NCBI GenBank assembly: GCA_023525715.1
Contig: CM042009.1
Span: forward strand, 125,409,819 to 125,473,818
Direction: 5' to 3'
Length of the DNA stretch: 64,000 nt
Source: Cichorium intybus
Lineage: Eukaryota; Streptophyta; Magnoliopsida; Asterales; Asteraceae
Part shown: positions 39,758-51,199 of the stretch, one piece after another
How positions within the stretch are numbered: position 1 is the stretch's first letter
How the letters are laid out: each line of letters begins with the position of its first letter
Translations under genes and position numbers: made by a program
The notes under the pieces: generated by a model
The model's database searches: none
Told to the model about the DNA's origin: nothing
The model's input: only the letters and a program-made list of their open reading frames with translations

Positions 39758-42712
39758 ATGATTCAGGGTGAACGACCTCAGTTGAGAATGTCGGTTATCT
39801 CCTTTGCTCAAGCTCGAAGCTGTATTAGTAAAGGAGGAATGTCTTATTTGGCCTATGTGACAGTGGCTAAGCCAATAAAGGTGGGGGTAGCGAATGTAAA
39901 CGTTGTAAAAAAATTCCCAGATGTGTTTCCAGATGAACTTCCAGGGTTGCCACCAGATCGACAGGTAGAGTTCACGATTGAACTTGTCCCGGGAGCTGCT
40001 CCTGTTGCTCGAGCTCCATATCGTTTAGCACCTTCAGAAATGGTGGAACTGCGAAAGCAACTGGAAGAACTGTTAGATAGGGGTTTCATCGGACCGAGTA
40101 CATCGCCTTGGGGAGCCCCTATCCTGTTTGTTAAGAAGAAAGATGGGTCGATGCGCATGTGTATTGACTATCGGGAATTAAACAAGATCACGGTGAAGAA
40201 CAAATATCTGCTACCAAGAATAGATGACCTGTTTGATCAGTTACAGGGAGCATCTTATTTTTCCAAAATTGACCTGAGGTCGGGTTACCACCAGTTGAAG
40301 ATACGAGAATCTGACATCCCGAAGACAGCCTTTCGTACACGATACGGTCATTATGAGTTTTTGGTGATGCCTTTTGGATTAACCAATGCTCCGGCCGTAT
40401 TCATGGATCTCATGAACCGGGTGTGTCGTCCGTTCCTTGATACTTCAGTGATAGTATTTATAGATGATATTCTGGTGTATTCACGAAGCCAAGCCGAGCA
40501 TGAAGTGCACCTGCGACAAATGTTGGAGTTGCTTCGCCAAGAAAAGTTGTACGCAAAATTCTCTAAGTGTGAATTCTGGCTAAGAGAAGTTCAATTTCTT
40601 GGTCATGTGATTAATGCTGAAGGGGTGAAAGTTGATCCAGCTAAGATTGAAGCCGTGATAAAGTGGGAACCGCCTCGAAGTCCAACTGAAGTACGAAGTT
40701 TCCTTGGTTTGGCAGGCTATTACAGAAGATTTGTCGAGAATTTCTCCTCGATAGCTGCCCCGTTGACCAAGCTGACCAAGAAAGGCGAAAGATTTGAGTG
40801 GGCGGAAAAACAACAAGAAGCTTTCCAAAGATTGAAACAAGCTTTATGTGAAGCACCGGTATTAGCACTACCGCAAAGCGGAGAAGAATATGTGATCTAC
40901 AGCGATGCTTCAAGAGTCGGTCTTGGATGTGTGCTAATGCAGAAAGGCCGGGTAATAGCTTATGCGTCCCGCCAATTAAAAGAAGCCGAGAAGAAATATC
41001 CAGTTCATGATCTGGAATTAGCTGCGGTTATTCTAGCGTTGAAGCTGTGGAGACACTACTTATATGGTGTGAAATTTGTTGTCTACACGAACCATAAAAG
41101 TTTGAAGTATCTATTCGATCAAAAAGAACTTAACATGAGACAGCAAAGGTGGATGGATCTACTTAAAGTCTTTGAATGCGAAATCTTGTACCACCCTGGC
41201 AAGGCGAATGTGGTGGCAGATGCTCTAAGCCGAAAAGAAGCTCCTTTAAAAGTTACATCTGCATGCATGGGTGTAGCAAGCCGGCTACCAGAATTAATCC
41301 GTTTGGCACAGGAAGAAGCGTGCAAACATGAACATGTTAAAAGTGAGCGAATGGTTGGGTACTTGAAGCATTTAGATGAAAATGCCCAGAAATTGAAAAC
41401 CTTTAGAGGTCGCGTGTGGGTCCCAAAACAAGGAGAGGCGCGGAACTTGCTTCTTGAAGATGCACACTGTAGTCGATATGCAGTTCATCCGGGTAGTACC
41501 AAGATGTATCGGACGTTAAAACCGTTGTATTGGTGGCCCGGAATGAAAAGAGATGTTGAAAGATTTGTAGAAAAATGTTTGACATGTCTACAAGTGAAGT
41601 CAAACCATCAGAAACCATACGGAGAAATCCAACCATTGCCGATTCCAGAGAAGAAGTGGGACAACATCACTATGGATTTTGTAACAAAGTTGCCGCGGAC
41701 ACCGCGAGGTCATGATTCGGTGTGGGTGATTGTTGATCGATTGACAAAATCAGCACAATTCATACCGATTAGCGAGAAGTACAGGGTGGATCAATTGGCG
41801 AAAATGTACATAGATGAGGTGTTATGTCGACATGGATTACCAGTATCGATCGTGTCAGATCGGGACAACAGATTTACTTCCCGGTTTTGGCAAAGTCTAC
41901 AAGAGCAGTTGGGTACAAAAGTACTTATGAGTACTGCATACCACCCGCAGACTGATGGCCAAAGTGAAAGAACTATTCAGACTTTGGAAGACATGCTAAG
42001 AACCTGTATGATTGACTTTGGTGGAAGCTGGGAAGATCATTTACCTCTAGTAGAATTCGTGTACAATAACAGTTATCATTCCAGCATTCAAATGGCCCCG
42101 TATGAAGCATTGTATGGAGCACCGTGTCGTACTCCGACTTGCTGGACTGAAGTTGGGGAAAAGCCGTTGGCTGGACCCGAGATGGTAGCACAGACTGAAG
42201 AAAAGATTAAATAGATTCGAGAAAATTTGAAGGTAGCTCAGAATCGACAGAAGCAGTACGCAGATAAACGGGTAAAACCGCTGGAATTCCAAGTGGGAGA
42301 CATGGTAATTCTTAAAGTATCCCCTTGGAAAGGCTTAATTCGTTTTGGGAAAAAAGGAAAGTTGAGTCCTCGCTTCATTGGACCTTTCCGTATATCCCAA
42401 AGAGTTGGAGCTGTAGCGTATAGATTGGAGTTACCTGATGAACTTCATGGTATACATGATGTATTTCATGTGTCCCATTTGAGAAAAACTTTGTTTGACA
42501 AGTCTCAACAAGTACCACTTGCTGAAATTGAGGTAGATAAAAAGTTGAGATATCCGGAACAACCCGAGAGAGTGTTAGACCGCAAGGTAAGACAGCTGCG
42601 AAACAAGAAGATCAGCATGGTGAAAGTGCTTTGGCGTCATCACAGAGGTTCCGACATGACGTGGGAGACCGAAAGTGAAATGAGGGAGAAATACCCTCAA
42701 CTCTTTGTATGA
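39758..42712 (+). pseudogene. Tekay-like pol: RT, RNase H, integrase, chromodomain (one nonsense mutation)
   Basis: An open frame of 818 codons from 39758 to 42214. RT has [48 protein letters not shown] and the catalytic FIDDILVYS. RNase H starts IYSDAS with ELAAV, but the third acidic site reads TNHKSL (codon 41090-41092) instead of the usual TDHKSL. Integrase has the HHCC finger (H..AVHPGS...CLTC) and DDE residues in [16 protein letters not shown] and QSERTIQ. A TAG at 42212-42214 interrupts the frame. The same frame resumes to 42712 with VGDMVILKVSPWKG, GIHDVFHVSHLRK and a chromodomain end (VLWRHHRGSDMTWETE). Start is the first Met in a truncated element. Better preserved than the copy at 1-770. 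Confidence 0.95.
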
Positions 42713-42732
42713 TTTCGGGGGCGAAATCTCTT

Positions 42733-42748
42733 GAAGGAGGGGAGAATT
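42733..42748 (+). promoter_or_regulatory. Polypurine tract of the Tekay-like element
   Basis: GAAGGAGGGGAGAATT directly precedes the LTR start at 42749, the expected position and composition of the plus-strand primer. Confidence 0.85.
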
Positions 42749-44750
42749 TGTAACGCCAAGACATGTTTTATTATGTAAATATAATAAAAGGGTAAATTGG
42801 TCATTTTACCTTAGAAGGGTAAATTGGTCTTTTGGATAGAAAAGGATTTGTCTTGTAATAATATTTTGAGTGTTGGACTTAAAATGTTATAAAAACTGAT
42901 TTTTGGTCATAAACTTTGTTAGTTGTCGCAAAAGTTCAAGAATTAGAACTCTAGGGACTAAACTGCAATTTCTGGAAGTATAAATAGTGGGACAAGCTCT
43001 CCCACATGTGCAGATTTCTAGAGTTCACGGGAGAGGGTTTCTTGAGCGATCATTTCAGAATTTTGGCGATTCCTTGAAGGTTGAGGCTTGGATTTCGATT
43101 ATTAGTTTTGGATTGAAGAATTGGAAGCTTTAAAGGTAAGTATTTCAAGTTCTTATCTAGTTTGTTCTTGACGAACTTTTATGGAAACTGAAATTTGTAA
43201 TTTCAGTCATAAATTATGTGATAAGTAGCTTAATACTTCCAGTAAGTCATGCTAAAAGGACTTAATTTAATGAATATGGAAGTAGGTTGCTATTTTGAAA
43301 GAATTGAGATTTTGATCAAGAACCCTAGATGATGAATTCTTGTGATAAACTTGATTCTAATGGCTTATAATGGGTTCTAGATGTTCTATTGACTGAAAGA
43401 AATCAGTAGAAACAATTAAACCTTGATAATCTTGGTTTTGGATCAAAATTGTGAAAACGGGAAAAATTGGAAACGGAATTAAATTTGATCAATTTATGGG
43501 TTAAAACTTGTTATTAGTCAAAGGTTTTGGTATTGGAACATTTCCTAGTGATTAAGTCGAGTAATAAGGGCTTAATAAGGAAAAATGGGATTTTTATAGC
43601 ACAAAACGGACTTCACTGCCTGGAATCGCAGCAATCGCGACCCGACCATAGGGTCAGTCGCGACGCGAGGGTGCGGCAGAGGCTAAGAAGTTCCCTGTTA
43701 AAATTTGGTGCAATTTCCAAGTTTGATTTTGATGCTAGGCTTATCCGATTGACCTGAAATTTTGAACATAGGTCTAATATGTTATGAAACTTCATGGAAA
43801 ATTATCGTAATACGAATACGACCTCCCGAAAGTACTGTAGTAGAATACGCGTATTTCAGGAAGTGTATTAAATTTTTATAACGATGGTTATTGATTGGAA
43901 ATGCTTGGAATTGGTCTTATATTAGACTCTTGTGCACTAGAACCAACTGAAATGGTAAATTAACCTATAATCATTGTGAAATGAATGAAATTATAGGTAC
44001 GGGACAAAATCTCGCGGAATCCATTTCAAGACAAGAAACAATTAAAGCTAGTGGTAGCAAGCATTCAGGTGAGTAATCTCACTTATATCCGATGTGATAA
44101 ATATTGGATGAGCAGCTGCAGATGGAAACAGTTTTGGGGACGAAAATTGATAGATTTCATGATGAAATAAAAGACAATATCAGATAAGCCGTGAGTCTAA
44201 TATAGACAAGAACGGAGCTGTGAGTCAACAACAATAATACGACAATACCAGATAAGCCGTGAGTCTACGATAGACATGAATGGAGCTGTGAGTCAAACTT
44301 TGAAAAGGCAATTCCGGATAATCCGTGAGTCATTGAGATGACAAGAACGGAGCCGTGAGTCTAGGCAAAAGCGGCACAAACCCGTGAGCCATACATGATC
44401 TTGTGTTATGCAATAATGCATATTTGTTTTGTATAGAGAATGTTATTCTTATACATGTTATAGTAGATTTGATTAGTCATTGGGCTTTATAGCTCACAGT
44501 TTATTTGATATGTCCCTACAGGTGAGCGTGATCCCGCCAAGGGGAAAGATAAAGTCCGTGACTAAGGACTTAGGATTGTGAAGTAACGACCCGGCTTGAA
44601 GGATGTATAATATTTTATGTATTATAATCCTTGATACCCTTGTACCTGTTGTGTTAACAAATACCCTTTGGATATGTTTTTATTGTAAAATATTTGGTTT
44701 GAAAAATAAAAATTTTTATGCGGTGTTTTGTTAATAAGTCGGGTGTTACA
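42749..44750 (+). repeat. 3' LTR of the Tekay-like element, 2002 bp
   Basis: Starts TGTAACGCC and ends GGGTGTTACA, giving a perfect TGTAAC/GTTACA terminal inverted repeat. Contains a CpG-dense block at 43625-43680 (AATCGCGACC, GTCGCGACGCGAGG) and a tandem repeat at 44185-44400 built on GATAAGCCGTGAGTC. No second LTR copy is in the window for dating. Confidence 0.95.
44185..44400. repeat. ~65-70-bp tandem repeat in the LTR
   Basis: GATAAGCCGTGAGTCTA...GACA(A/T)GAA(C/T)GGAGC(T/C)GTGAGTC occurs three times with decay. The word CCGTGAGTC or CTGTGAGTC appears six times. Confidence 0.85.
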
Positions 44751-45725
44751 GCTTGGTCCAATCGGGTGGTTTCAAAATGGGCGCTTCAACCAATTTATCT
44801 TTCAGAATATTGAATGCTTTAAGACATTCATTGGCATCTGATCTCTTTTCGAGATGTTCCCCAATTGCTGACAGTTAAAGCATTCCTTTCCAGTTCTGTA
44901 TGCATCCGTAAAGATCTTCGACCAATAAAATCCTGATTCTAAGATCTTGTATCTAGTTTTCTTTGCGCTGAAGTGTCCTCCACATGCGGACGCATGACAG
45001 TGAGCCAATACCTCGAGAATTTCACTATCAGGTACACATCTTCGGATTATTTGATCTTCCCCGACCTTGAAAAGATCGGGATCATCCCAAATGAATTGCC
45101 TAGCATAGGTGCGAAATTGTTTTTGTCGTTGCTTCGTCCAATGCGTGGGCATTGCTCCAGTGGCTAGAAAGTTGATGTAATTCGCGTACCAAGGTGCGTT
45201 GTTGACTTCCAGCAGCTGCTCATCGGGGAATGCATCTTGTATTCCCGTTTCCAGTCCTTGTGTTGGTAATCTTGACAAATGGTCAGCTACAACAATTTCA
45301 GTTCCTTTCTTATCCTTGATCTCCACGTCGAACTCTTGAAACAGAAGAATCCATTGGATCAATGTCGGCTTTGACTCATTTTTCGCCAGCAAATGTCGGA
45401 CTGCACTATGATCGGTATAGGTTAAGACTTTTGATCCCCAGATGTATGATGTGAACTTGTCCAGTGCGAATACCATGACCAATAATTTCTTCTCCGTAGT
45501 TGTGTAATTTAACTGAGCTTCTGAAAAGGTTTTACTTGTGTAGCAGATAACCACCGGTTTATTGTCTATCCGTTGCCCTAACACTGCTCCCGCAGCATAA
45601 TCACTCGCGTCGCACATAATTTCGAATGCTTTGGTCCAATCGGGTGGTTTCAAAATGGGCGCTTCAACCAATTTATCTTTCAGAATATTGAATGCTTTAA
45701 GACATTCATTGGCATCTGATCTCTT
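44751..45725 (-). pseudogene. Array unit 5: longest RNase H to zinc-finger copy
   Basis: The minus-strand frame from 45671 to 44802 is open for 289 codons and runs from [11 protein letters not shown] through [37 protein letters not shown] and the finger to [19 protein letters not shown], then leaves frame across the junction. In this unit the domain order RNase H, then integrase zinc finger is seen without break. 44751-44801 is the resumed end of unit 4. Confidence 0.9.
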
Positions 45726-46639
45726 TTCGAGATGTTCCCCAATTGCTGACAGTTGAAGAATTCCTTTGCAGTCCTGTATGCATCCTTAAAGATCGTCGAC
45801 CAATACAATCTTGATTCTAAGATCTTGTATCCAGTTTTTTTTGCGCTGAAGTGTCCTCCACATGCGGACGCATGATAGTGAGCCAATACCTCGAGAATTT
45901 CACTATCAGGTACACATCTTCGGATTATTTGATCTTCCCCGACCTTGAAAAGATTGGGATCATCCCAAATGAATCACCTAACATAGGTGCGAAACTGTTT
46001 TTGTCGTTGCTTCATCCAATGCGTGGGCATTGCTCCAGTGGCTAGAAAGTTGACGTAGTTCGTATACCAAGGTGCGTTGTTGACTTCCAGCAGCTGCTCA
46101 TCGGGGAATGCATCATATATTCCAGTTTCCAGTCCTTGTGTTGGTAATCTTGATAGCTAGTCAGGTACAACATTTTCCGTTCCCTTCTTATCCTTGATCT
46201 CCACGTCGAACTCTTGAAATAGAAGAATCCATCGGATTAATCTCGGCTTTGACTCCTTTTTCGCCAGCAAATGTCGAACTCCACTGTGGTCGATATAGGC
46301 TAAGACTTTTGATCCCCAGATGTACGATCTAAACTTGTCCGGTGTGAATACTACGGCCAATAATTTCTTCTCCGTAGTTGTGTAATTTAACTGAGCTTCT
46401 GAAAAGGTTTTACTTGCGTAGCAGATAACCACCGGTTTCTTGTCTATTCATTGCCCTAATACTGTTCCCGCAGCATAATCACTCGCGTCGTACATAATTT
46501 CGAATGGCTTGGTCCAATCGGGTGGTTTCAAAATAGGTGCTTCAACCAATTTATCTTTCAAAATATTGAATGCTTTAAGACATTCATTGGCATCTGATCT
46601 CTTTTCGAGATGTTTCCCAATTGCTGACAGTTGAGGCAT
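45680..46639 (-). pseudogene. Array unit 6: RNase H segment
   Basis: 46639-46448 encodes [14 protein letters not shown] and [25 protein letters not shown], then a stop. 46432-46157 carries [19 protein letters not shown] and [15 protein letters not shown], then a stop. 45886-45680 carries the zinc-finger part ([14 protein letters not shown]...FFNCQQLG). AYIDHS replaces the usual AYTDHS, and the finger Cys of ECFNC reads Phe. Confidence 0.85.
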
Positions 46640-46810
46640 TCATTTGCAGTCTTGTATGCATCATTAAAGATCGTCGGCCAGTACAATCCTGATTCTAAGA
46701 TCTTGTATCTAGTTTTCTTTGCGCTGAAGTGTCCTCCACATGCGGACGCATGACAGTGAGCCAATACCTTGGGAGTTTCACTATCAGGTACAATCCTGAT
46801 TCTAAGATCT
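46558..46810 (-). pseudogene. Partial array unit at the right edge
   Basis: 46764-46558 encodes [30 protein letters not shown] and on to the junction. To the right the sequence jumps near 46790 from TATCAGGTAC into a second short copy of AATCCTGATTCTAAGATC, then into unrelated sequence, which marks a rearrangement breakpoint. Confidence 0.8.
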
Positions 46811-47133
46811 TGTATCCAGTTATTAGCAAGCTGTAAAATGACATTCGTGGGTCTTAGAGTGCCAAATTCATATTTGTCGAAGTGTTGTTCGGTAGATGAG
46901 AAAGAAGTTGCTTTTTATGGATGCACGGTCCTTCAGAAATTTAACATACGCAGGAACTTCCTTAATCAACTTGACTAACGGAATGTTGACTTTAATTTGA
47001 CTAAATAATTCCCACATATCCTATGCCTGTGGTCCTCGCTTACCATATGGTCTGTCAATTGGCTTTTCCAAGGCTGCAGGAAAAGGGGCCGTACCGCTAG
47101 TTTCTCCATTCTCCCATTTACTTTCCAGTTTCT
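46811..47133 (-). pseudogene. Remnant of the Athila-like pol start
   Basis: Decayed minus-strand sequence after gag. One frame reads IDRPYGKRGPQ and MWELFSQIKVNIP, then EVPAYVKFLKD, which resembles the segment between gag and protease in Athila-type elements (NIPF...MPSYVKFMK). Stops are frequent; protease and RT are missing before the array begins. Confidence 0.6.
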
Positions 47134-48945
47134 TCATGTTTCTTTGTACCTCTTTTCCTTCTTCTCCAACTCTTCCTTCTCATCAAAAACGATCTCCACA
47201 TCACTGTCGTCCTCAGGTGGTGGAGCAGCAACCTTTTTGTCCACCTTCTTGCCACTCCTTAATGTTATTACTTCATTTACTTGTCCTTTATGAGTTTGAA
47301 CTTTTTCATTTGCTTCTTGTTCCATGTCTTTTCCAATCCTCAAGAGCTGAGTTCCTAACCTTAACAATGCTTGAGCATTTGCATCTCCTGTTTCCTTAAT
47401 CTTAATAATAAAATTGAAAAATGCACTCATCTCAGCACTGTACTCCATACTTCCTTCTCCTGGTGCTAAGTCTGCTTGTTGTTTGTTTTGATGATTTCCC
47501 TTGAATGGGCGCGACGCGTTTCGGAACTGCCCGTACCCATGTATTTGACTTACTTCTGCGTGTGTCATCTTACAGTCATCACAATGGTGTCTAATTTCAC
47601 CATAGTTGACACAAATAGTCTGCCCATGCAGCACATAAGCTCCTTTCTCTTTTTGTAATACCGTAAGCAATTGGTTGAACTTCTTGGTAAGACTTGCTAA
47701 TTCCGCTTGAATTTCTTTCTTCCATTTGCTCTCTGCTTCCACTGCTGCTATTGTCGATATGCTAACCGGCTTCCTTGCTGAATAATTTGTCTTGGAACCG
47801 TTGCTCAACTGTCCCAAAAATCTCCAAGCTGCGTCTGGGTCTTGGATCATGATGGTTCCTTCTGACGATGCATTTATCATGGCCTGATTAGTCATGTCCA
47901 CCCCATCGAAAAAGAACTTGACGAGCTGCCACCTCAGAAACTCCTGGTGCAGGTACGATCTCATTAATTCCTAAAGTCTTTCAAAGGCATCGTGAAATGT
48001 GTCTCCTGGTTTCTGCTGGAAGTCCTGGATTGCCCTCCTGATCTCTGAAGTATTACTGGCGGGATAGAACTCCTGTAGGAACTTTGTCTTGAGTTTTTCC
48101 CATGTCGTGATGCTATTCGGTTGCAGAGACGTAAACCAGTATTTGGCATTTTCCTTAAGAGTAAATGGGAATAATCTTAACCTAAAGAAGTTCTTATTTG
48201 TGTTCCTAGGGATGTTGGCATTTGCTATCGCTAAGAATTCATACAAATGGTTATATGGGTCGTCCTGTCTATATCCCCTAAATTCTGGTAATACTCCTAG
48301 TAGCTGAGGCCTAATCTCAATGTGACATTCAACATTATCGGGAAAGTAGATTGGCGATGCATCGTCGTACTCCTGCGGTTGGAAGTGCGACGCAACCGAC
48401 TGCCCGATCGGTTGAGCGAAATACAAGGGAGGAACGAAATTACCGTTATTGTGCATTTCATTGTTGTAATATTGTTATCCCTGCCATTGATTCTGGTGTT
48501 GCTGTTGTTGTTGTTGCTGAGGTCCCTGACCTTGATTCCACTTCTGGTTTTGGTTGACAGGTTTGTTCGGCATCCAACCCTCGTCCTCGTATCCTTGATC
48601 TCCAGCTTGGTACAGATACTGATGTTGTTGTTGCGGCTGTAGTTGTATTTGTGGTCGCGGTTGTTTTTGTAGACGTGGGGTACCATCACAGGTCGGTGCT
48701 CCCCATGTCAACACAGCAGATGCTAGATTCCCAATAAGGTTTATGGTTGGTCGACTCATTGGTGGAACTGCAGCCTGAGTACATGTTGGAATAGGTGTAG
48801 GGGCTAAAACTACACCTCCACCACTACTAGTAGAGGCTCCATTTAAATTTGTTGAAACCGAGGCACAAACGGCTGCCCCATTACCTCACCTGTCGGTTCA
48901 TTAGTAATATTTTCGACTGTAATATCATCTAGACTCATGTTGACT
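47134..48945 (-). pseudogene. Athila-like gag, broken
   Basis: Minus strand from about 48937 (MSLDDITVENITNEP) with early stops, then a Gln-rich stretch (48759-48475), a gag core open from 48456 to 47971 (ECHIEIRPQLLGVLPEFRGY, DDPYNHLYEFLAIAN, RLFPFTLKENAKYWF, EFYPASNTSEIRR) and, in another frame, 47964-47134 (FLRWQLVKFFFDGVDMTNQAMINAS, then CDDCKMTH, VITLRSGKKVD and an acidic end). It is the structural capsid-type protein. The frame change near 47967 and stops near 48478 and 48850 inactivate it. Confidence 0.85.
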
Positions 48946-49138
48946 AACCGTCTATGCACACAATTTCTGTGCGCGGTTCGTTCAAACTCAGAATAAAAAA
49001 GAAGAGGTGACGATTGTTCACCTCGACGTGTACGCATGCACGAGGTGCAAACGACCGTCAAAAACAAAAACTAAATCAAATTAAATACCAAAAACAAAAC
49101 TAAAAATACCACTGATACAGTAATTTCAAGCGCACAAC
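48946..49138. other. Leader between primer site and gag
   Basis: Non-coding leader of the Athila-like element. It carries GTTCACCTCGACGTGTACGC-type sequence and an A-rich part near 49060-49110. Confidence 0.5.
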
Positions 49139-49161
49139 TCCCCGGCAACGACGCCAAAATT
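49139..49161 (-). promoter_or_regulatory. Primer binding site (tRNA-Asp type)
   Basis: On the minus strand, a few bases after the 5' LTR, the sequence is TGGCGTCGTTGCCGGGGA. It is complementary to the 3' end of plant tRNA-Asp (CCCCGGCGACGGCGCCA type) with one or two mismatches, and is the usual primer site of Athila/Tat elements. Confidence 0.85.
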
Positions 49162-50134
49162 TGACATCATCGCAGTCGTTGATACGGTAAAAAATATAAG
49201 ATTTAATACCTTACAAGCACACTAGCTAAGTGGAAGTAAGGGTCGATCCTGGAGTCAGTGGTTGAATCTGTGTCAGAAATTAACCAAACTATAGTGTCAC
49301 TCTATAGCCGGTGGAGTTCCATACACTTCAAGAAATCCAAACAAACTATCGAAAACATAAACTAACAATGCCGAACTATAAAAACCAATCTCAATCCAAA
49401 CCACACTAAGATGTTTTGACCCCGAGGTATATTCAGAAAATCAGAATCATCCAACACGCCAAACGATTAACTAAACACACGATAAATTATAAAAACTGAA
49501 ATTAACAACGAAAATAACTAAAAACGAATGCTTGCATTAAACTTAAACCAAACTAAAAGTCGAATCTTACTGACTTCAGTGATAATCCAAACCCGACACG
49601 ATCCAGCGAGTTCTACAATCCAGAACCGTTGGAAACGCGCGATAAACAAAACCAAAAATACTAAAATAAACTAAAACTATGAAAATACCAATTATTGATT
49701 GCTGAAATCCGAAAATACGAGTCGAGGGGCCTGAGTTCCACTCAAAGGTTGGGTCTTCGCTCCCGAAACACGAACCGGAAGCCTCTATTTATAGTTGCGA
49801 AAATTGCCTGGTCGCGGCGCGCAGGAGTGAAATCTGCGGCGCGACCTTATCTCTAACCCCGATATTCGTTTTTTAAATGTCAAACTTCTGATCCGATCCT
49901 TGACTTTCCGCGACACGTGTGTGTTCTTGTCCACGGCGCGCGTGTGTGTTCACCTGAAAATGGACTTCATTCCAAACTTCACCAGTTTGTACGCGTTTAA
50001 CCCATGTATTGTACATATTTCGCAGACAAGCACTAGACACAAAAACGTGAGCATATAACGGTTTTATGAGATATATTTCACTTAGAATAGGGCTCAACGA
50101 TGACTAAAATACATGATATTACTAGGCGTCATCA
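49162..50134 (-). repeat. 5' LTR of the Athila-like element
   Basis: Length 973 bases. On the minus strand it begins TGATGACGCC and ends ATGATGTCA, directly followed by the primer site. TTTATAG near 49785-49795 is a plausible TATA region. CpG-dense patches at 49812-49845 and 49908-49945 match those in the 3' LTR. Confidence 0.9.
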
Positions 50135-50139
50135 GACAC

Positions 50140-51199
50140 ATGAACCCGCCTAAAGTGCAACTGATTGCTCAAACTAACATGTACAACAAGTTAGGAGTTG
50201 GATAGTATATGGCATATGGTTTAAAAAAGAATCCCTTCGATAAATGAATAACTTCAACAAGCTTCCACTTCGACTTCTCCAAACACAACACTTCGACGTG
50301 AAGGACTTCGGTCATCATCATAGGTTTACAACTTCGACACAAAATTATTTTTTCCAACATTCTGCCCCTTTGTGTCGAAGGATCCAAGTACCTGAAATCA
50401 CAACATTGATATGATATTCAAAAGTGTTTGTATGACTATATTCCACCGGTCAGATGTTCGATAAGATCCATTATTGACTTTTTGTCATTTTTCTGATAGG
50501 TGGTAATTTTGATCAACACATTTTTAAGAAAGTCGGTGGGAAACTTTTCCTTAAAATACACATCTAAAAATTGTTTGACAATTGGTGCATTCTTTCGTTG
50601 TATCCCAAAATACACAACCCCCACGGGTTCTTCACTATCTATCAATCGTCATCTTTCTCAATACTGCTTAATGTTTTATCATGAAGAGGCAAGGTTTTGT
50701 TGTACATCTGTGATAGGATATAACCATACGAAGCGAGTTGTTCAATGTGTACCTCAAGGAGGTAGCAACATGTTTTAGTCTGGAAGTGAAGCCGACATGG
50801 TTAGTGATTGACTTCGGATTCATTTTGAGCATTTTATCAACCATCACAACAAAATAATTGGGATTCATTATTGGAAATTTCGTAATGGAAAACTCACATT
50901 TCTGATTGTCATTCTACTAGTAATTTTGAAGAAGGTTCTCCAAGTGTTTAAACTTTGTGATCGACTCTATTTTGGTTATCTTTTTCAAACTCCATACAAC
51001 TTCTAGTTCTTGAATGCGGTAGGCATGAAATTAGATTATTAATGTCTTGCAATTTGTTTCCTATTGATGCTATACATGGTTTTGAATTGTATATCGTGTT
51101 TTCATTTTGAAAATTATAACCATTCGCTTTAAAATTCATGATATTTTGTTATAAATATATAATTCTATTAAAATCATTATATGTCGTCTCAAATTTTTA
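50140..51199. other. Unassigned region right of the Athila-like element
   Basis: Short frames on both strands (minus 50645-50436, plus 50500-50778) show no family I recognise. ACTTCGACxxxx words recur at 50250-50380. Confidence 0.35.

Larger units (their letters stand above)
39731..44750 (+). mobile_element. 5'-truncated Tekay-like gypsy element nested in the array
   Basis: Plus-strand pol begins abruptly upstream of RT at about 39731 and runs through RNase H, integrase and chromodomain to a complete 3' LTR ending at 44750. Gag, the protease catalytic site and the 5' LTR are absent. The left border coincides with a ~75-base loss from the host array unit, so a deletion through the 5' flank and 5' half of an inserted element is the simplest account. 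The right border is the exact LTR end. Confidence 0.9.
36371..46800 (-). repeat. 878-bp tandem array of the RNase H to integrase zinc-finger segment
   Basis: The junction word CATTGGCATCTGATC recurs at 36371, 37250, 38128, 39006, 44829, 45707 and 46585, at steps of 878 or 879 bases once the Tekay-like insertion is removed. One junction is lost with about 75 bases at that insertion. Each unit encodes on the minus strand [82 protein letters not shown] and the zinc-finger [14 protein letters not shown]...CFNCQQLG. At each junction integrase sequence (SKRDQMPMN) joins connection/RNase H sequence ([11 protein letters not shown]) out of frame, so units cannot be read through. About six units plus a partial one are present; no RT palm (YVDD-type) sequence is seen. 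Confidence 0.95.

Noticed and set aside
36371..46800. A cluster of related genes on the minus strand
   Set aside because: The frames are fragments of one 878-bp pol-derived repeat with frame breaks at each junction.
47136..48642. Plus-strand frames over the gag region
   Set aside because: They are antisense shadows of the minus-strand gag, including its Gln-rich part.
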